64,000 nt of DNA. It comes from Muribaculaceae bacterium. GTDB taxonomy: Bacteria > Bacteroidota > Bacteroidia > Bacteroidales > Muribaculaceae. The stretch covers positions 186,001-250,000 of the forward strand of contig JAFYYU010000017.1 of the NCBI GenBank assembly GCA_017557425.1, in the 5' to 3' direction. Each line of letters begins with the position of its first letter. The stretch's first letter is position 1. The notes beneath the pieces are model-generated. The model saw only the letters and a program-made list of their open reading frames with translations, ran no database searches and was not told the DNA's origin. The position numbers and the translations under genes were made by a program. Positions 53,375-61,620 of the stretch are shown piece by piece.

Positions 53375-54385
53375 TTAGAAGTTGATCGTCACACCGAAGG
53401 TGTAGGTCGCAGTCAACGGATAAACCTCGGTATCCCAACCCTCGGGATCGCTCAACTCAGGCGTGAAACTGTTGGCACTGAAAATCGTAAGGGGACGGTC
53501 GGCAGTGGCGCTCAGGCGAATCGAGGGCAGCGTGTAGTTGCCCAGGTTGATGTTCTTGAACGTGTAACCGAGCGTTACGTTCTGGATGCGGAAAAAGTCG
53601 GCATCCTCAACAAAGAACGAGTTCACACGCTGGTCGCTCACGTTCCATGAGCGGATCCAACCTTCGGCCGAAGGATATTTGTTTGTCGTACCGGCACCGG
53701 TCCAGCGGTTCACCACCTGGTCGTGGTCGAAGTTGTAGTTGGACTGGGCATAGCGCAGGGCACGCTTGCGGTTGTACATTTGTGCACCAGCGTTGCCGTA
53801 AGTCGTTATCTCAAAGTCCAGATTCTTCCATACGAAGCCTAGGTTGACACTGTAGATGAAGTTGGGCAGATAGGAGCCCAGTGTGGTGCGGTCCTCGCCG
53901 TCAACGATGCCGTCGCCGTTCAGATCCTTGTACTTGAAATCACCAGGCTGCAAGCCGTTGACTTGTGCAGTCCTGTCGGCTGCGCACTCCTGCTCTGTCT
54001 GGTAGATGCCGTCCACAACATAGCCGTAGAACGAGTTCATCTCCTTGCCTACAAACTGGTAGGTCTTGCCTCCAGCGATATAGGGGTTACCGGCGAGGTC
54101 CTTCACCTCATTCTTGAGATAAGAGAAGTTGGCACCGATGTAGTACCTGAAGTCGTCGCCCACACGGTCGGCCCAATTGATGCTCACGTCGACACCGGTG
54201 TTGAGAATCTTACCGATGTTCTGCAGCAGCGTGCCGTTCTCGAAGGGCAGGCGCGGTGCAATCACAGCCTTGCGGGTCATGCGGTAGAACCAGTCGATGT
54301 CAACGCTCAGGCGGTTGCGCAGGGTGGCAAATTCAACACCCACGTTGGTCTCGTCAACAACCTCCCACTTCAAGTTGGGCAAATA
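53375..54385 (-). pseudogene. susC: susC 3' fragment, gene interrupted by an integrative element
   Basis: About 335 C-terminal residues of a SusC barrel remain, from PNLKWEVVDETNVGVEF through FKNINLGNYTLPSIRLSATADRPL to the aromatic end YTFGVTINF. The signal peptide, plug and two-thirds of the barrel are missing. Upstream of about 54385 the SusC similarity stops, and the frame reaches a stop near 54440 without a proper start (only a TTG at 54398-54400). The rest of the gene presumably lies beyond the right edge, on the other side of the element, unless this is an assembly join. It leaves the downstream susD and enzyme genes without their native promoter. Confidence 0.85.
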
Positions 54386-54396
54386 GAGCCTTAGAA

Positions 54397-54426
54397 ACAA
54401 CTCTGAACAACTTTGAACGACTTGAA
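54397..54426. repeat. Three degenerate 10-bp tandem repeats at the element end
   Basis: ACAACTCTGA (54397-54406), ACAACTTTGA (54407-54416) and ACGACTTGAA (54417-54426) follow one another directly at the junction with susC. Short repeats at an attachment end can be integrase core or arm sites (inference). Confidence 0.5.
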
Positions 54427-54461
54427 GTAAACCGCTAATTTATAGCGGTTTACTCGTTTTT
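54427..54461 (+). terminator. Hairpin with T-run just inside the element
   Basis: GTAAACCGCTA (54427-54437) and TAGCGGTTTAC (54443-54453) form a perfect 11-bp stem with a 5-nt loop, followed by TCG and TTTTT (54457-54461). It has the form of an intrinsic terminator on the plus strand, or it could be part of the attachment site. It would insulate the element from host transcription. Confidence 0.5.
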
Positions 54462-54508
54462 AACACTTCAGGTTGCATATTTTTTTCTTCAACTTTCTCG
54501 TACTATTT

Positions 54509-54643
54509 TTGTATCATATTTCTACCGCGAGTGTAAACTGTGTTCAAATTGTCTTCCAGTATGCAATATTTGGGACAAACGTGATACACCATGAGAAACC
54601 CCAAAAACGCTATCGACGGGACAATATGATACACAGTGAGAAA
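54509..54643. repeat. Repeated TGATACA sites between element end and first gene
   Basis: A direct repeat GGGACAA-n(4)-GATACAC-n(2)-TGAGAAA starts at 54572 and again at 54618 (one base shorter), and an inverted TGTATCATA lies at 54509-54517. Three copies of the same core in the non-coding strip next to an attachment end resemble integrase arm-type or excisionase sites, or operators of the gene at 54713. The rest of 54462-54712 shows no gene. Confidence 0.5.
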
Positions 54644-54712
54644 TTGCGAGAAAGAGTGAGACAAAAATGGCGGATTTTCCGCAGAGTTAAACCTTTATAA
54701 TGACGCACATTT

Positions 54713-56260
54713 ATGGAAATAGAGAAACGATGTCAGTGGTGCGGGAAACAATTCATAGCACACAAAATGACGACTCTTTACTGCTCTTCAACCTGTGTTA
54801 ACAAGGCTTACAAGGCAAAAAAGAGACAGATGAAGAAAGAAGAAATTGAATCAGAGCAGGACTCAAAACTGCCAACAGTGGAGAGTATCGGACAAAAACC
54901 ATTCCTTTCACCAAAAGAGGCAGCTTACCTTCTTGGCATAAGTCTGCCGACTATATATAGATATATGGCAAAAGGAATGTTCAAAGCATTGAGAACACCG
55001 GCAAAAACAATTATCCGATGGAGTGATCTCGAAGCATGGTTTGACAATGCCCCCGCATATGTCAAGCGGAACAACCGCAGGCATAAGATTGAGCACGATA
55101 GCTATACAATGAAGGAGATTTGTGAGAAATATCAAGTGACCCGAAAAGTGGCCATGCGACGGATTGAGCAGTTTGACATCCCAAAGATATACGAGGGACG
55201 CAATGTGTCCTTCTCAAAAACTGCCGTTGACAGGTACTTTTCCGAACTCATCGAGGACTTTGATAAGGAGAATTACTACACTATCCAACAGGTTATGGAG
55301 AAGTTCAACATGTCCTACTCTGCCGTCATTTCTTTTGCCAAACGGCATAAGTTACCAAGGGTTACCAGGCGGAGGGAAGTGTTCTATTCCAAACCCCATA
55401 TCGACAGCCTGAAAGGTAATGGTGAAGCTATTGATCCTCTCTACTACACTTTCAAGGAGGTGATGGAGAAGTACGGATTCACAAAAGATCAAGTGAGCCA
55501 TTATCTCCATACCTATCATATAGATCGCTTCAAACGAGGCTCCTTTACAATGATTAACCGGAAGGAGTTTGACAAGACAATCAAGGAACGCATGAATGGA
55601 TTCACAAGCATCTCTGAACTCAACGCAAAGATTGAAAAAGCAAAGGATGATCGAACAAGAACAGAGCAAATCACACCTCATTCTGGCAGCATTGAAATCA
55701 TACCAAGTGTGGAATCAGAGAATGATGCAGATGGGTACGAAGGCTATATTAGTGCCGAAGAGATAGCAGCACGATACAAACAAAGTAAAAAGTGGGTTGG
55801 CTTCCTGCTGCGTCAGAAAAAAATACCGAGGGTGCAGGTAGCAGGAATCCTGCTCTACGATGAGACAGCGGTTGAAGATGTCTTCAGCAGATATTCGTCA
55901 CCAGCCTCTATCACAGAATGGTACACCACAGATGATATAGAAAAGATGTACAACATGACACCTGTGGCTAGACGCAGCTTTACTCATCGTCACAATATCC
56001 CTACGAAAAAGGAGTATGGCATCACGTATTACTCCAAGCTCCATGTTGACTTTTCACGTAATCCAGGGCTCCAATATGCCGAAGACTACTACATGGTCGA
56101 GCAGATTATGGCCAAGTATCATGTTGACAGGGAAACTGTGTATGGTATTGTCAGATACAAAAAAATCCCGAGCGTCAAAGACGGCCAGTTCAGAGTGTAT
56201 CTTAAATCCGCCATCGATAAGTGCTTTTCCGATAAACAAGAGAAGGACAATAAGAAATAA
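54713..56260 (+). CDS. Zinc-finger protein with seven tandem winged-helix (excisionase-like) units
   Basis: The 515-residue protein starts with a treble-clef finger (CQWCGKQF, later CSSTC) in the first 30 residues. A canonical excisionase HTH follows (about 65-115; LSPKEAAYLLGISLPTIYRYMAKG). Six more degenerate copies come next, each of about 50-70 residues with the same order: YT-x-x-E/Q-I/V-x-x-K-Y/F, a recognition helix, and a wing ending in Y-x-K/S. They begin near YTMKEICEKYQ, YTIQQVMEKFN, YTFKEVMEKYG, ISAEEIAARYK, YTTDDIEKMYN and YMVEQIMAKYH. It lies 102 bp before the integrase and beside the attachment end. It probably binds an array of DNA sites and directs integration or excision (inference). 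Confidence 0.8.
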   Translation: MEIEKRCQWCGKQFIAHKMTTLYCSSTCVNKAYKAKKRQMKKEEIESEQDSKLPTVESIGQKPFLSPKEAAYLLGISLPTIYRYMAKGMFKALRTPAKTIIRWSDLEAWFDNAPAYVKRNNRRHKIEHDSYTMKEICEKYQVTRKVAMRRIEQFDIPKIYEGRNVSFSKTAVDRYFSELIEDFDKENYYTIQQVMEKFNMSYSAVISFAKRHKLPRVTRRREVFYSKPHIDSLKGNGEAIDPLYYTFKEVMEKYGFTKDQVSHYLHTYHIDRFKRGSFTMINRKEFDKTIKERMNGFTSISELNAKIEKAKDDRTRTEQITPHSGSIEIIPSVESENDADGYEGYISAEEIAARYKQSKKWVGFLLRQKKIPRVQVAGILLYDETAVEDVFSRYSSPASITEWYTTDDIEKMYNMTPVARRSFTHRHNIPTKKEYGITYYSKLHVDFSRNPGLQYAEDYYMVEQIMAKYHVDRETVYGIVRYKKIPSVKDGQFRVYLKSAIDKCFSDKQEKDNKK

Positions 56261-56362
56261 TAAGCTCAGACTTATCCCAGTATTATTTTCAATTATAATC
56301 CGCTGATTGCCATCAGCATAAAATAAGTAAAGACATTTGCAAACTAATAAAACAATAAAGAC

Positions 56363-57532
56363 ATGCAGTACTGCAAGACAATCACACTTCGGAAACGCAT
56401 CCTCAAATGCGGGATGATTTCCCTCTATCTGGACTATTATCCAGGCTATCGTGACATCATTTCCATGAAGACCATCCGTCGTGAATCGCTTGGTATTTAC
56501 ATTTATCCCAAGCCCCAAAACAAGCGTGAGAAGGACTTCAATAAGGTAATGATTGAAAAAGCTGAAGCCATCCGTTGCAGGCGTTTTCAGTCCATCGTGA
56601 ACGAACGTTATGACTTTTTTGACAAAAAAAGATTCAACGGCGACTTCCTTGCCTACTTCTATCAGATGCTTCAAAACAAAGACCCCAAGTGGAGGTTTGT
56701 CTATGAACACTTCTCATACTTTGTTGGCGGCAAGTGCCGCTGCGAAGAAATCGACGTTGATCTGTGCAACAAGTTCCGCGAATACCTTCTGACAGCAAAG
56801 AACATGCGCAACGGCAGACCGATGGCCATCAACTCAGTCGCTGGCTATTGGTCAACATTCCGTGGCTTCCTGAATATTGCTTACCGTGACAAGATGATCC
56901 GAACTAACCCCAATGACTTCTTGGACAAAATCAAGACCATTCCTGTTGACAAGCAGAGTCTGTCAATGGAAGAGCTTCGCAGGCTTTACCGTACTCCATG
57001 TGACATCGACGTACTGAAAAAGGCATCAATTTTCGCTTGCTTAACAGGTATGCGCCGAAGTGACATCATCAATCTCAGATGGGAAAACATCAAGGAATAC
57101 GCCGACGGCAACAAGTATGTCGAGTTCTTTGCACAAAAGACTAAAACACGTAACCTTATCCCCATCACCATGGGAGCATACGAACTCATCTCTGAGGGAC
57201 GAAAATCCTTATATGGGCCCGTATTTGACGGGTTTGAGATAGACATGGCACGGAAACCGCTGAAAACCTGGCTTGCTAAGGCTGGTATCAGAAAGCGGAT
57301 AACATTCCACTCATTCCGGCATACTTTCGCATCGCTTCAAGTGGAACTTGGCACTGATCTCTACACTGTCCAGCAGCTCCTGGCACACAAGAGTGTCACA
57401 ACCACACAAATCTATGCTTGTCATGCCGACCCAAAGAGACGGGAAGCTGCCGAAAGAATATCATCCATGCTTCTCGGTGATGATGGTAAAAAAGTAACTG
57501 CTCAAACCAAGAAAACGAAGAATTGTGGCTAA
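56363..57532 (+). CDS. Tyrosine recombinase (integrase)
   Basis: The 389-residue protein has an N-terminal arm-binding part (about 1-75), a SAM-like core-binding domain (about 85-205) and a catalytic domain with the family residues: Arg in TGMRRSDI, Lys in FAQKTKTR, HxxR in HSFRHTF, His in LAHKSV and nucleophile Tyr in TTQIYA. The layout is that of Bacteroidetes integrative-element and transposon integrases. It follows the multi-winged-helix gene and should carry out integration and excision of this element. Confidence 0.94.
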   Translation: MQYCKTITLRKRILKCGMISLYLDYYPGYRDIISMKTIRRESLGIYIYPKPQNKREKDFNKVMIEKAEAIRCRRFQSIVNERYDFFDKKRFNGDFLAYFYQMLQNKDPKWRFVYEHFSYFVGGKCRCEEIDVDLCNKFREYLLTAKNMRNGRPMAINSVAGYWSTFRGFLNIAYRDKMIRTNPNDFLDKIKTIPVDKQSLSMEELRRLYRTPCDIDVLKKASIFACLTGMRRSDIINLRWENIKEYADGNKYVEFFAQKTKTRNLIPITMGAYELISEGRKSLYGPVFDGFEIDMARKPLKTWLAKAGIRKRITFHSFRHTFASLQVELGTDLYTVQQLLAHKSVTTTQIYACHADPKRREAAERISSMLLGDDGKKVTAQTKKTKNCG

Positions 57533-57546
57533 AGATTGCGAAATCC

Positions 57547-57560
57547 CTCAACATATTGAG
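57547..57560. promoter_or_regulatory. Candidate operator copy 1, CTCAACATATTGAG
   Basis: A near-perfect palindrome (CCTCAA-CATA-TTGAGG over 57546-57561) lies 14 bp after the integrase stop and about 80 bp before the next promoter. The same 14-mer with one or a few changes recurs at 57649, 62191 and 62403 in this element. A second palindrome, CCATAATTATTATGG, is at 57594-57608. Confidence 0.5.
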
Positions 57561-57638
57561 GCAATGAAGAAATAAGCCAATTAACCACAAAACCCATAAT
57601 TATTATGGAATAATTGCTGTTATTATTGGATAATTCCG

Positions 57639-57646
57639 TAACTTTG
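57639..57646 (+). promoter_or_regulatory. -7 box of the 57674 gene
   Basis: TAACTTTG matches the consensus exactly, 27 bp before the ATG. TTG at 57614-57616 lies 22 bp upstream as a possible -33 element. The 15-base stretch from this box onward (TAACTTTGCGCTCAA) is identical to the box before the resolvase-like gene on the other strand. Confidence 0.55.
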
Positions 57647-57648
57647 CG

Positions 57649-57662
57649 CTCAAATTATTGAT
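57649..57662. promoter_or_regulatory. Candidate operator copy 2, CTCAAATTATTGAT
   Basis: It matches the palindrome CTCAATATATTGAG at 11 of 14 positions. It begins 2 bp after the -7 box, so it covers the predicted transcription start, a position suited to repression. Confidence 0.45.
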
Positions 57663-57673
57663 ATTTCATTGAT

Positions 57674-58426
57674 ATGAAGAGCAACAAGGTTACGGAACTT
57701 TTCTTTTTGGTTGTAGGCTGTATTGCAATGGGTTTTTATATAGCAATGCTTTTCGAATGGATTGATTGTGCCGACTGGTTCACACTTCCCTCAAAGTTCA
57801 TCAGCGGACAGTATGAGCAAGCAAAAGCCTTCGCACCCATCTTATATATTATCCTGGCGCTGCTGGTTCTTATCAGGATGACATTCATCAGTTATGCAAT
57901 GGGCAAGACGGTAGTTGTTATCCCTCATAGTAAGCAGTTGCGTCTTGTCACTGGATCAAAAAACGATTCAATGACAGAAGAGCCGGAGAAAGATAAGACT
58001 GAGGTCATCAGAGAACGCCATCAGCAGCAGCTCATCCAACGCAAGCGTCAAATTATGACATGTGTCTTGGAGTACGTGGAGCTCACACTGGCCCCCTACA
58101 TGAAGACCTCTGACCTCCATGTCTTTTGTGACAACATCAAGAATTGGGAGACCTCAAAGGACATTGAACCTTCGCCGTCCATAACCAACGGTCAACTTTC
58201 AACATTGGACCTCAGACATTTAGCCTGGAACATCGGAGAACGTTTCAAGTGGAATGGTGAGCAGCGGGCCATATTTATCAAGCGGTCGTTCCCCAATGAG
58301 TTCCGAGATCTAGAAATCAAATCAATCCGGCAAAACCTGCGACAGCATGGTACTTGCATCATCCCGATAGACATCCCGGACAAAGGCTGTTTCAAGTTTC
58401 ATACCCCATCCGCCAGCTTGCCATAA
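57674..58426 (+). CDS. Membrane-anchored protein of unknown function, element-encoded
   Basis: The 250-residue protein has two membrane helices in its first 75 residues (LFFLVVGCIAMGFYIAMLF and FAPILYIILALLVLIRM), then a soluble part of about 165 residues with a charged, coiled-coil-prone segment (EPEKDKTEVIRERHQQQL). The C-terminal region ends in a basic stretch and KGCFKFHTP. No family was recognised. It has its own promoter with an operator-like palindrome, so it belongs to the element's controlled set. Confidence 0.7.
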   Translation: MKSNKVTELFFLVVGCIAMGFYIAMLFEWIDCADWFTLPSKFISGQYEQAKAFAPILYIILALLVLIRMTFISYAMGKTVVVIPHSKQLRLVTGSKNDSMTEEPEKDKTEVIRERHQQQLIQRKRQIMTCVLEYVELTLAPYMKTSDLHVFCDNIKNWETSKDIEPSPSITNGQLSTLDLRHLAWNIGERFKWNGEQRAIFIKRSFPNEFRDLEIKSIRQNLRQHGTCIIPIDIPDKGCFKFHTPSASLP

Positions 58427-58545
58427 AACATTTACCCGCTTGTTGCAACTTATTCTGACTTATTCCAAACTTAACTTTTGATGATATCATCCAGCATTGA
58501 ATCAGTCTGTTACTTTGCCCTCGGAATCATAATAATTTCGACAAT

Positions 58546-58929
58546 ATGCAAGAACAGATTACATTCAACGACCTTCCCATGATGGTCTCACAGGTGCTCA
58601 GCAAAGTGGAGCGGCTTGAACGTGTAATTGAAACCATCAGAGAACGGATAGACGGTAATTCCACATCTTCAGCCGAACATATTCCAATGACTATTGACGA
58701 GGCATGTGACTTCCTGAAGATGAAGAAATCTACAATGTACTATCACGTAGAACGTGGAAACATCACAGTCACCAAACGAGGAAAAAATTTCATTTTCTTC
58801 AAAGATGAACTTGTACATTGGCTTGAAGGCGGCAGGAAGAATCAGGAAAGCTGCTTGAATCCAGACGAAGAGAATGACATGCGCCTGGCTTCATTCAGAC
58901 GAAAACCCAAAGGACTCTATCGAAGATGA
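58546..58929 (+). CDS. Excisionase-like helix-turn-helix protein
   Basis: The 127-residue protein has an N-terminal coiled-coil-like helix (MMVSQVLSKVERLERVIETIRERI). A MerR/excisionase-type winged helix follows at about 47-98 (PMTIDEACDFLKMKKSTMYYHVERGNI, then ITVTKRGKNFIFFKDELVHWL). Proteins of this layout are common in Bacteroidetes integrative elements as recombination directionality factors or regulators. A near-consensus -7 box (TTACTTTG) precedes it by about 35 bp. Confidence 0.88.
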   Translation: MQEQITFNDLPMMVSQVLSKVERLERVIETIRERIDGNSTSSAEHIPMTIDEACDFLKMKKSTMYYHVERGNITVTKRGKNFIFFKDELVHWLEGGRKNQESCLNPDEENDMRLASFRRKPKGLYRR

Positions 58930-59292
58930 CTCAGCCCTGCCCACGATGCGCCCATGCCAAATTTCTGTGACTTTCTCCTTGCCAGCCATTGGCATCGCTT
59001 TTGTCCATCACGTCTCGGCCTTTCGTGCAAGCATGAAAGCCTTCGCAGTATTGGACAATGACCAGTGAGAGTCGCCGAGAAACTCTGTGATGTATGTACT
59101 TGAGAATGCAAGTCTGACAACAGACATGCCTTCTCTTTTCCGTACATATAACACGGAGTTTCTTTTTCGACGACACTCACAGGTCACCACCATACAATGG
59201 CCTGGCAGGCAGATTCATTGTTGGCATGGACTGCATCACCACCCTCATTCATCTGAAATATAATAGCTTCATATGAGATTGCTTTATTTTCT

Positions 59293-59392
59293 TGTAGCGA
59301 TGTAGCGAAGCACGAACAGCCCCATTTTTCTTTTTAAATATCAGCGACTTACGCTTCGCTACATGGTTTATTTCAGGTTTTGTTTCGCTACA
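59293..59392. repeat. Four TGTAGCGA repeats, two in each orientation
   Basis: TGTAGCGA starts at 59293 and 59302; the complement TTCGCTACA starts at 59356 and 59384. The middle pair extends to a 12-bp inverted repeat, ATGTAGCGAAGC (59300-59311) and GCTTCGCTACAT (59353-59364). Clustered inverted repeats in a noncoding part of an integrative element can be a transfer origin, replication iterons or regulator sites. No relaxase gene is in view to support the first. Confidence 0.5.
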
Positions 59393-59426
59393 AAAAACAG
59401 GGGCGGCCTGCCAAAGGTGACCCCTG
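59392..59426 (-). terminator. Intrinsic terminator of the topoisomerase gene
   Basis: On the minus strand CAGGGG (complement of 59421-59426) and CCCCTG (complement of 59398-59403) form a 6-bp G-C stem followed at once by TTTTTT (59397-59392). It lies about 66 bp after the topoisomerase stop codon. Confidence 0.65.
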
Positions 59427-59491
59427 CATTGTTTTATTAAAAACTAGTCGTATGAAATGAAAAAAGTTAGTTGGTGTTTGTATTGCTGCGA

Positions 59492-61609
59492 TTATCTGAA
59501 CTCATTACACTTTGGACAGTACCAGTATGATTGCTTCTTCTTTTTACTATACACGCTTATCAGCGGCAGACCGCATATCGGGCAAAACTTGATGACAGGC
59601 TTCATCCGCAGGTCCGCATAGAAGATTGGTTTCATGGTAGTCGGATGCACACAAGAATTCTCCTGACAGATCCAGAAATGCTTCTTGGTCTTCGGGGAAT
59701 ACTTGCGCACAAGCGTTTTACGATGGCATACAGGACATTCCCTATTGGGAACTTCCTGGTCTTCAGCTGCCTTGAACGTCAATGACATACGAGGGGAACA
59801 CTCTTCTGCGAACTTAATGTTCTCCCGAACCATCCTCTCGGTCTGCTCCATAAAGTCACCCAACCCCATCTTGCCATCAGCAATAGCCGAGAGATTATAC
59901 TCCATTTCTGCCGTAAGGTCGGGCTTGGTCAATGATTCGTGAATGCTCTCGATCATCGCCATACCGAAGTCTGTCGGAACGAGTTCCTTACCCTTTTTCT
60001 GAATACAGGGAAACGAATGAGACTTTCCTGACGATATGGCGAGCAAGTCAGCAATGATGCTATCACGAGTTGCCGGCGTTCCAATGCCTTTGCACTCCTT
60101 CAGTTTCTCTCTGTTAGGATTGTCTGGGTTGACAAAACGCCAGATATTGGTCATCGCTGCCAGCAGCGAGCCTTCCGTAAAACGCTTAGGGGGAGAGGTC
60201 TTCTTATCCTCTATAATATATACAGGTATAGGAAACTCATCGCCAACCACTAGGTTTGGAATGTCTTTAACTTCATCATCCTTGTCATCCGACTTAGCAA
60301 CACTACGCCATCCTGGACTGACAACCGCCTTGCCAGTTCCTACGAACAGACATCCTTGTGCCTCTATTTCGTATTTGATGGCGTTGTATTTACAAGGGAG
60401 AAAGAACTGGATGATGTACCGAATGGCTATCATTTCATAGATCTTGCGCTCCCATTCGTCCAAGTTTTTTGGGACAACGCCAGTAGGTATCAGCGCATGA
60501 TGTGCGCTGACCTTATTGTCATTGAAGCAGCGACTCTTTATTGTGGAGTCGGCATGGAGTGCAGCCTCCATGCCATAATCGCCAAGGGATTTCAAAATTC
60601 GGACACCATCCTGGTGTTGACTTGATGGGATGTAATTACAGTCAGAACGTGGATAGCTCACGAACTTCTTTTCATACAAGGACTGTACCCTTGCAAGCAC
60701 ACTCGACGGAGACATGCCATAACGCTTATTGGCTTCCACCTGCAAAGTATCGATGGAGTAAGGCAATGGCGAACTTTCAGTCTGGCTATGCCTCTCGCAG
60801 TGGGTGACCCTTGCGGTTTTTTTTTTGATTTCTTCCTTGATCCGCTCCAGATATTTCCGGTCAATGATACGCCCTTCGCAGTCAGTCGGAGCATCCGCTG
60901 TCGGTGTCAATGTTGCCGTGAAGGGGATGCCGCCCTTTGAGAGGTTAGCCTTCAATTCATAGTAGTTGATGGAATGGAAATCTTTTATCTCCTTTTCCCG
61001 ATTGACCACCAAAGCAAGCGTGGGTGTCTTCACACGCCCTACACGCCAGACACAACCATTACCGCCTGTCCGGGCACTGATCGTATATGCCCTCGACAGA
61101 TTGATGCCTACTAACCAGTCTGCCCGTTCACGCGCCATGCCTGCATGGTACAATGAACGAAACCGTTCATTCGGCACGATATTGTCAAACGCCCGTTTCA
61201 TACTGTCGCTGTCTTTGGCATTGATGAGAATGCGCCGTACATCCCCCTTATAGCCTACATATTCCAATATTTCGTCAATCAGCAACTGCCCCTCACGGTC
61301 AGGGTCACCGCCATTGACTACGACATCGGCCTTCTTCAAAACAGTGCGGATATACTCAAATTGTCCCTTGGCTGTTGGCGAGGGGAGTTTCTTCCATTCT
61401 GTCGGGAATATGGGATATTTCTTAAAATCAGCATATTCCTTACCGTAGGCCTCAGGCATAGCCGTCATCAAGATGTGGCCAAACGCCCATGTCACGATGA
61501 CATCATCTTTCTGGTAGCAGTGCTTGCTCCTACAAGCGGCATAATCAGTCCACAAGTAAGACGCTATAGCTGTGGCGATGTCCGGCTTTTCTGCAATATA
61601 AACTGTCAT
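59492..61609 (-). CDS. topB: DNA topoisomerase III (type IA)
   Basis: The 705-residue protein has an N-terminal Toprim domain (VYIAEKPDIATAIASYL, VNGGDPDREGQLLIDEIL), the type IA core with active-site Tyr in SYPRSDCNYIPSS, and two C-terminal zinc ribbons (CPVCHRKTL...CQENSC and CPICGLPL...CPKCNEF). It relaxes and decatenates DNA. TopB homologues are regularly carried by Bacteroidetes integrative elements, where they may help excision or transfer. Its start lies 11 bp after the stop of the resolvase-like gene, so the two form an operon. Confidence 0.95.
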   Translation of the reverse strand: MTVYIAEKPDIATAIASYLWTDYAACRSKHCYQKDDVIVTWAFGHILMTAMPEAYGKEYADFKKYPIFPTEWKKLPSPTAKGQFEYIRTVLKKADVVVNGGDPDREGQLLIDEILEYVGYKGDVRRILINAKDSDSMKRAFDNIVPNERFRSLYHAGMARERADWLVGINLSRAYTISARTGGNGCVWRVGRVKTPTLALVVNREKEIKDFHSINYYELKANLSKGGIPFTATLTPTADAPTDCEGRIIDRKYLERIKEEIKKKTARVTHCERHSQTESSPLPYSIDTLQVEANKRYGMSPSSVLARVQSLYEKKFVSYPRSDCNYIPSSQHQDGVRILKSLGDYGMEAALHADSTIKSRCFNDNKVSAHHALIPTGVVPKNLDEWERKIYEMIAIRYIIQFFLPCKYNAIKYEIEAQGCLFVGTGKAVVSPGWRSVAKSDDKDDEVKDIPNLVVGDEFPIPVYIIEDKKTSPPKRFTEGSLLAAMTNIWRFVNPDNPNREKLKECKGIGTPATRDSIIADLLAISSGKSHSFPCIQKKGKELVPTDFGMAMIESIHESLTKPDLTAEMEYNLSAIADGKMGLGDFMEQTERMVRENIKFAEECSPRMSLTFKAAEDQEVPNRECPVCHRKTLVRKYSPKTKKHFWICQENSCVHPTTMKPIFYADLRMKPVIKFCPICGLPLISVYSKKKKQSYWYCPKCNEFR

Positions 61610-61620
61610 AACGATTATGT

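Larger units (their letters stand above)
58930..59491. other. 562-bp gap without a convincing gene; repeats and a terminator
   Basis: Only short overlapping frames under 90 codons occur here, with no recognisable domains, ribosome sites or matching frames. The right part holds four TGTAGCGA-type repeats (59293-59392) and the topoisomerase terminator (59392-59426). The left part may be the remnant of a gene. Confidence 0.5.

Noticed and set aside
54370..54385. Match of the susC junction to the CTnDOT attB core GTAnnTTTGC
   Set aside because: Only the TTTGC end matches (CTATTTGC here); not enough to assign the element to that family.
58917..59193. Overlapping minus-strand frames of 61-87 codons
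   Set aside because: No domain, no consistent frame and no clear ribosome site; at most remnants of a lost gene.
15084..59351. Shared 11-mer TCAGCGACTTA at 15084 and 59341 as a trace of a common mobile element
   Set aside because: Too short to argue relationship; flanking sequences are unrelated.
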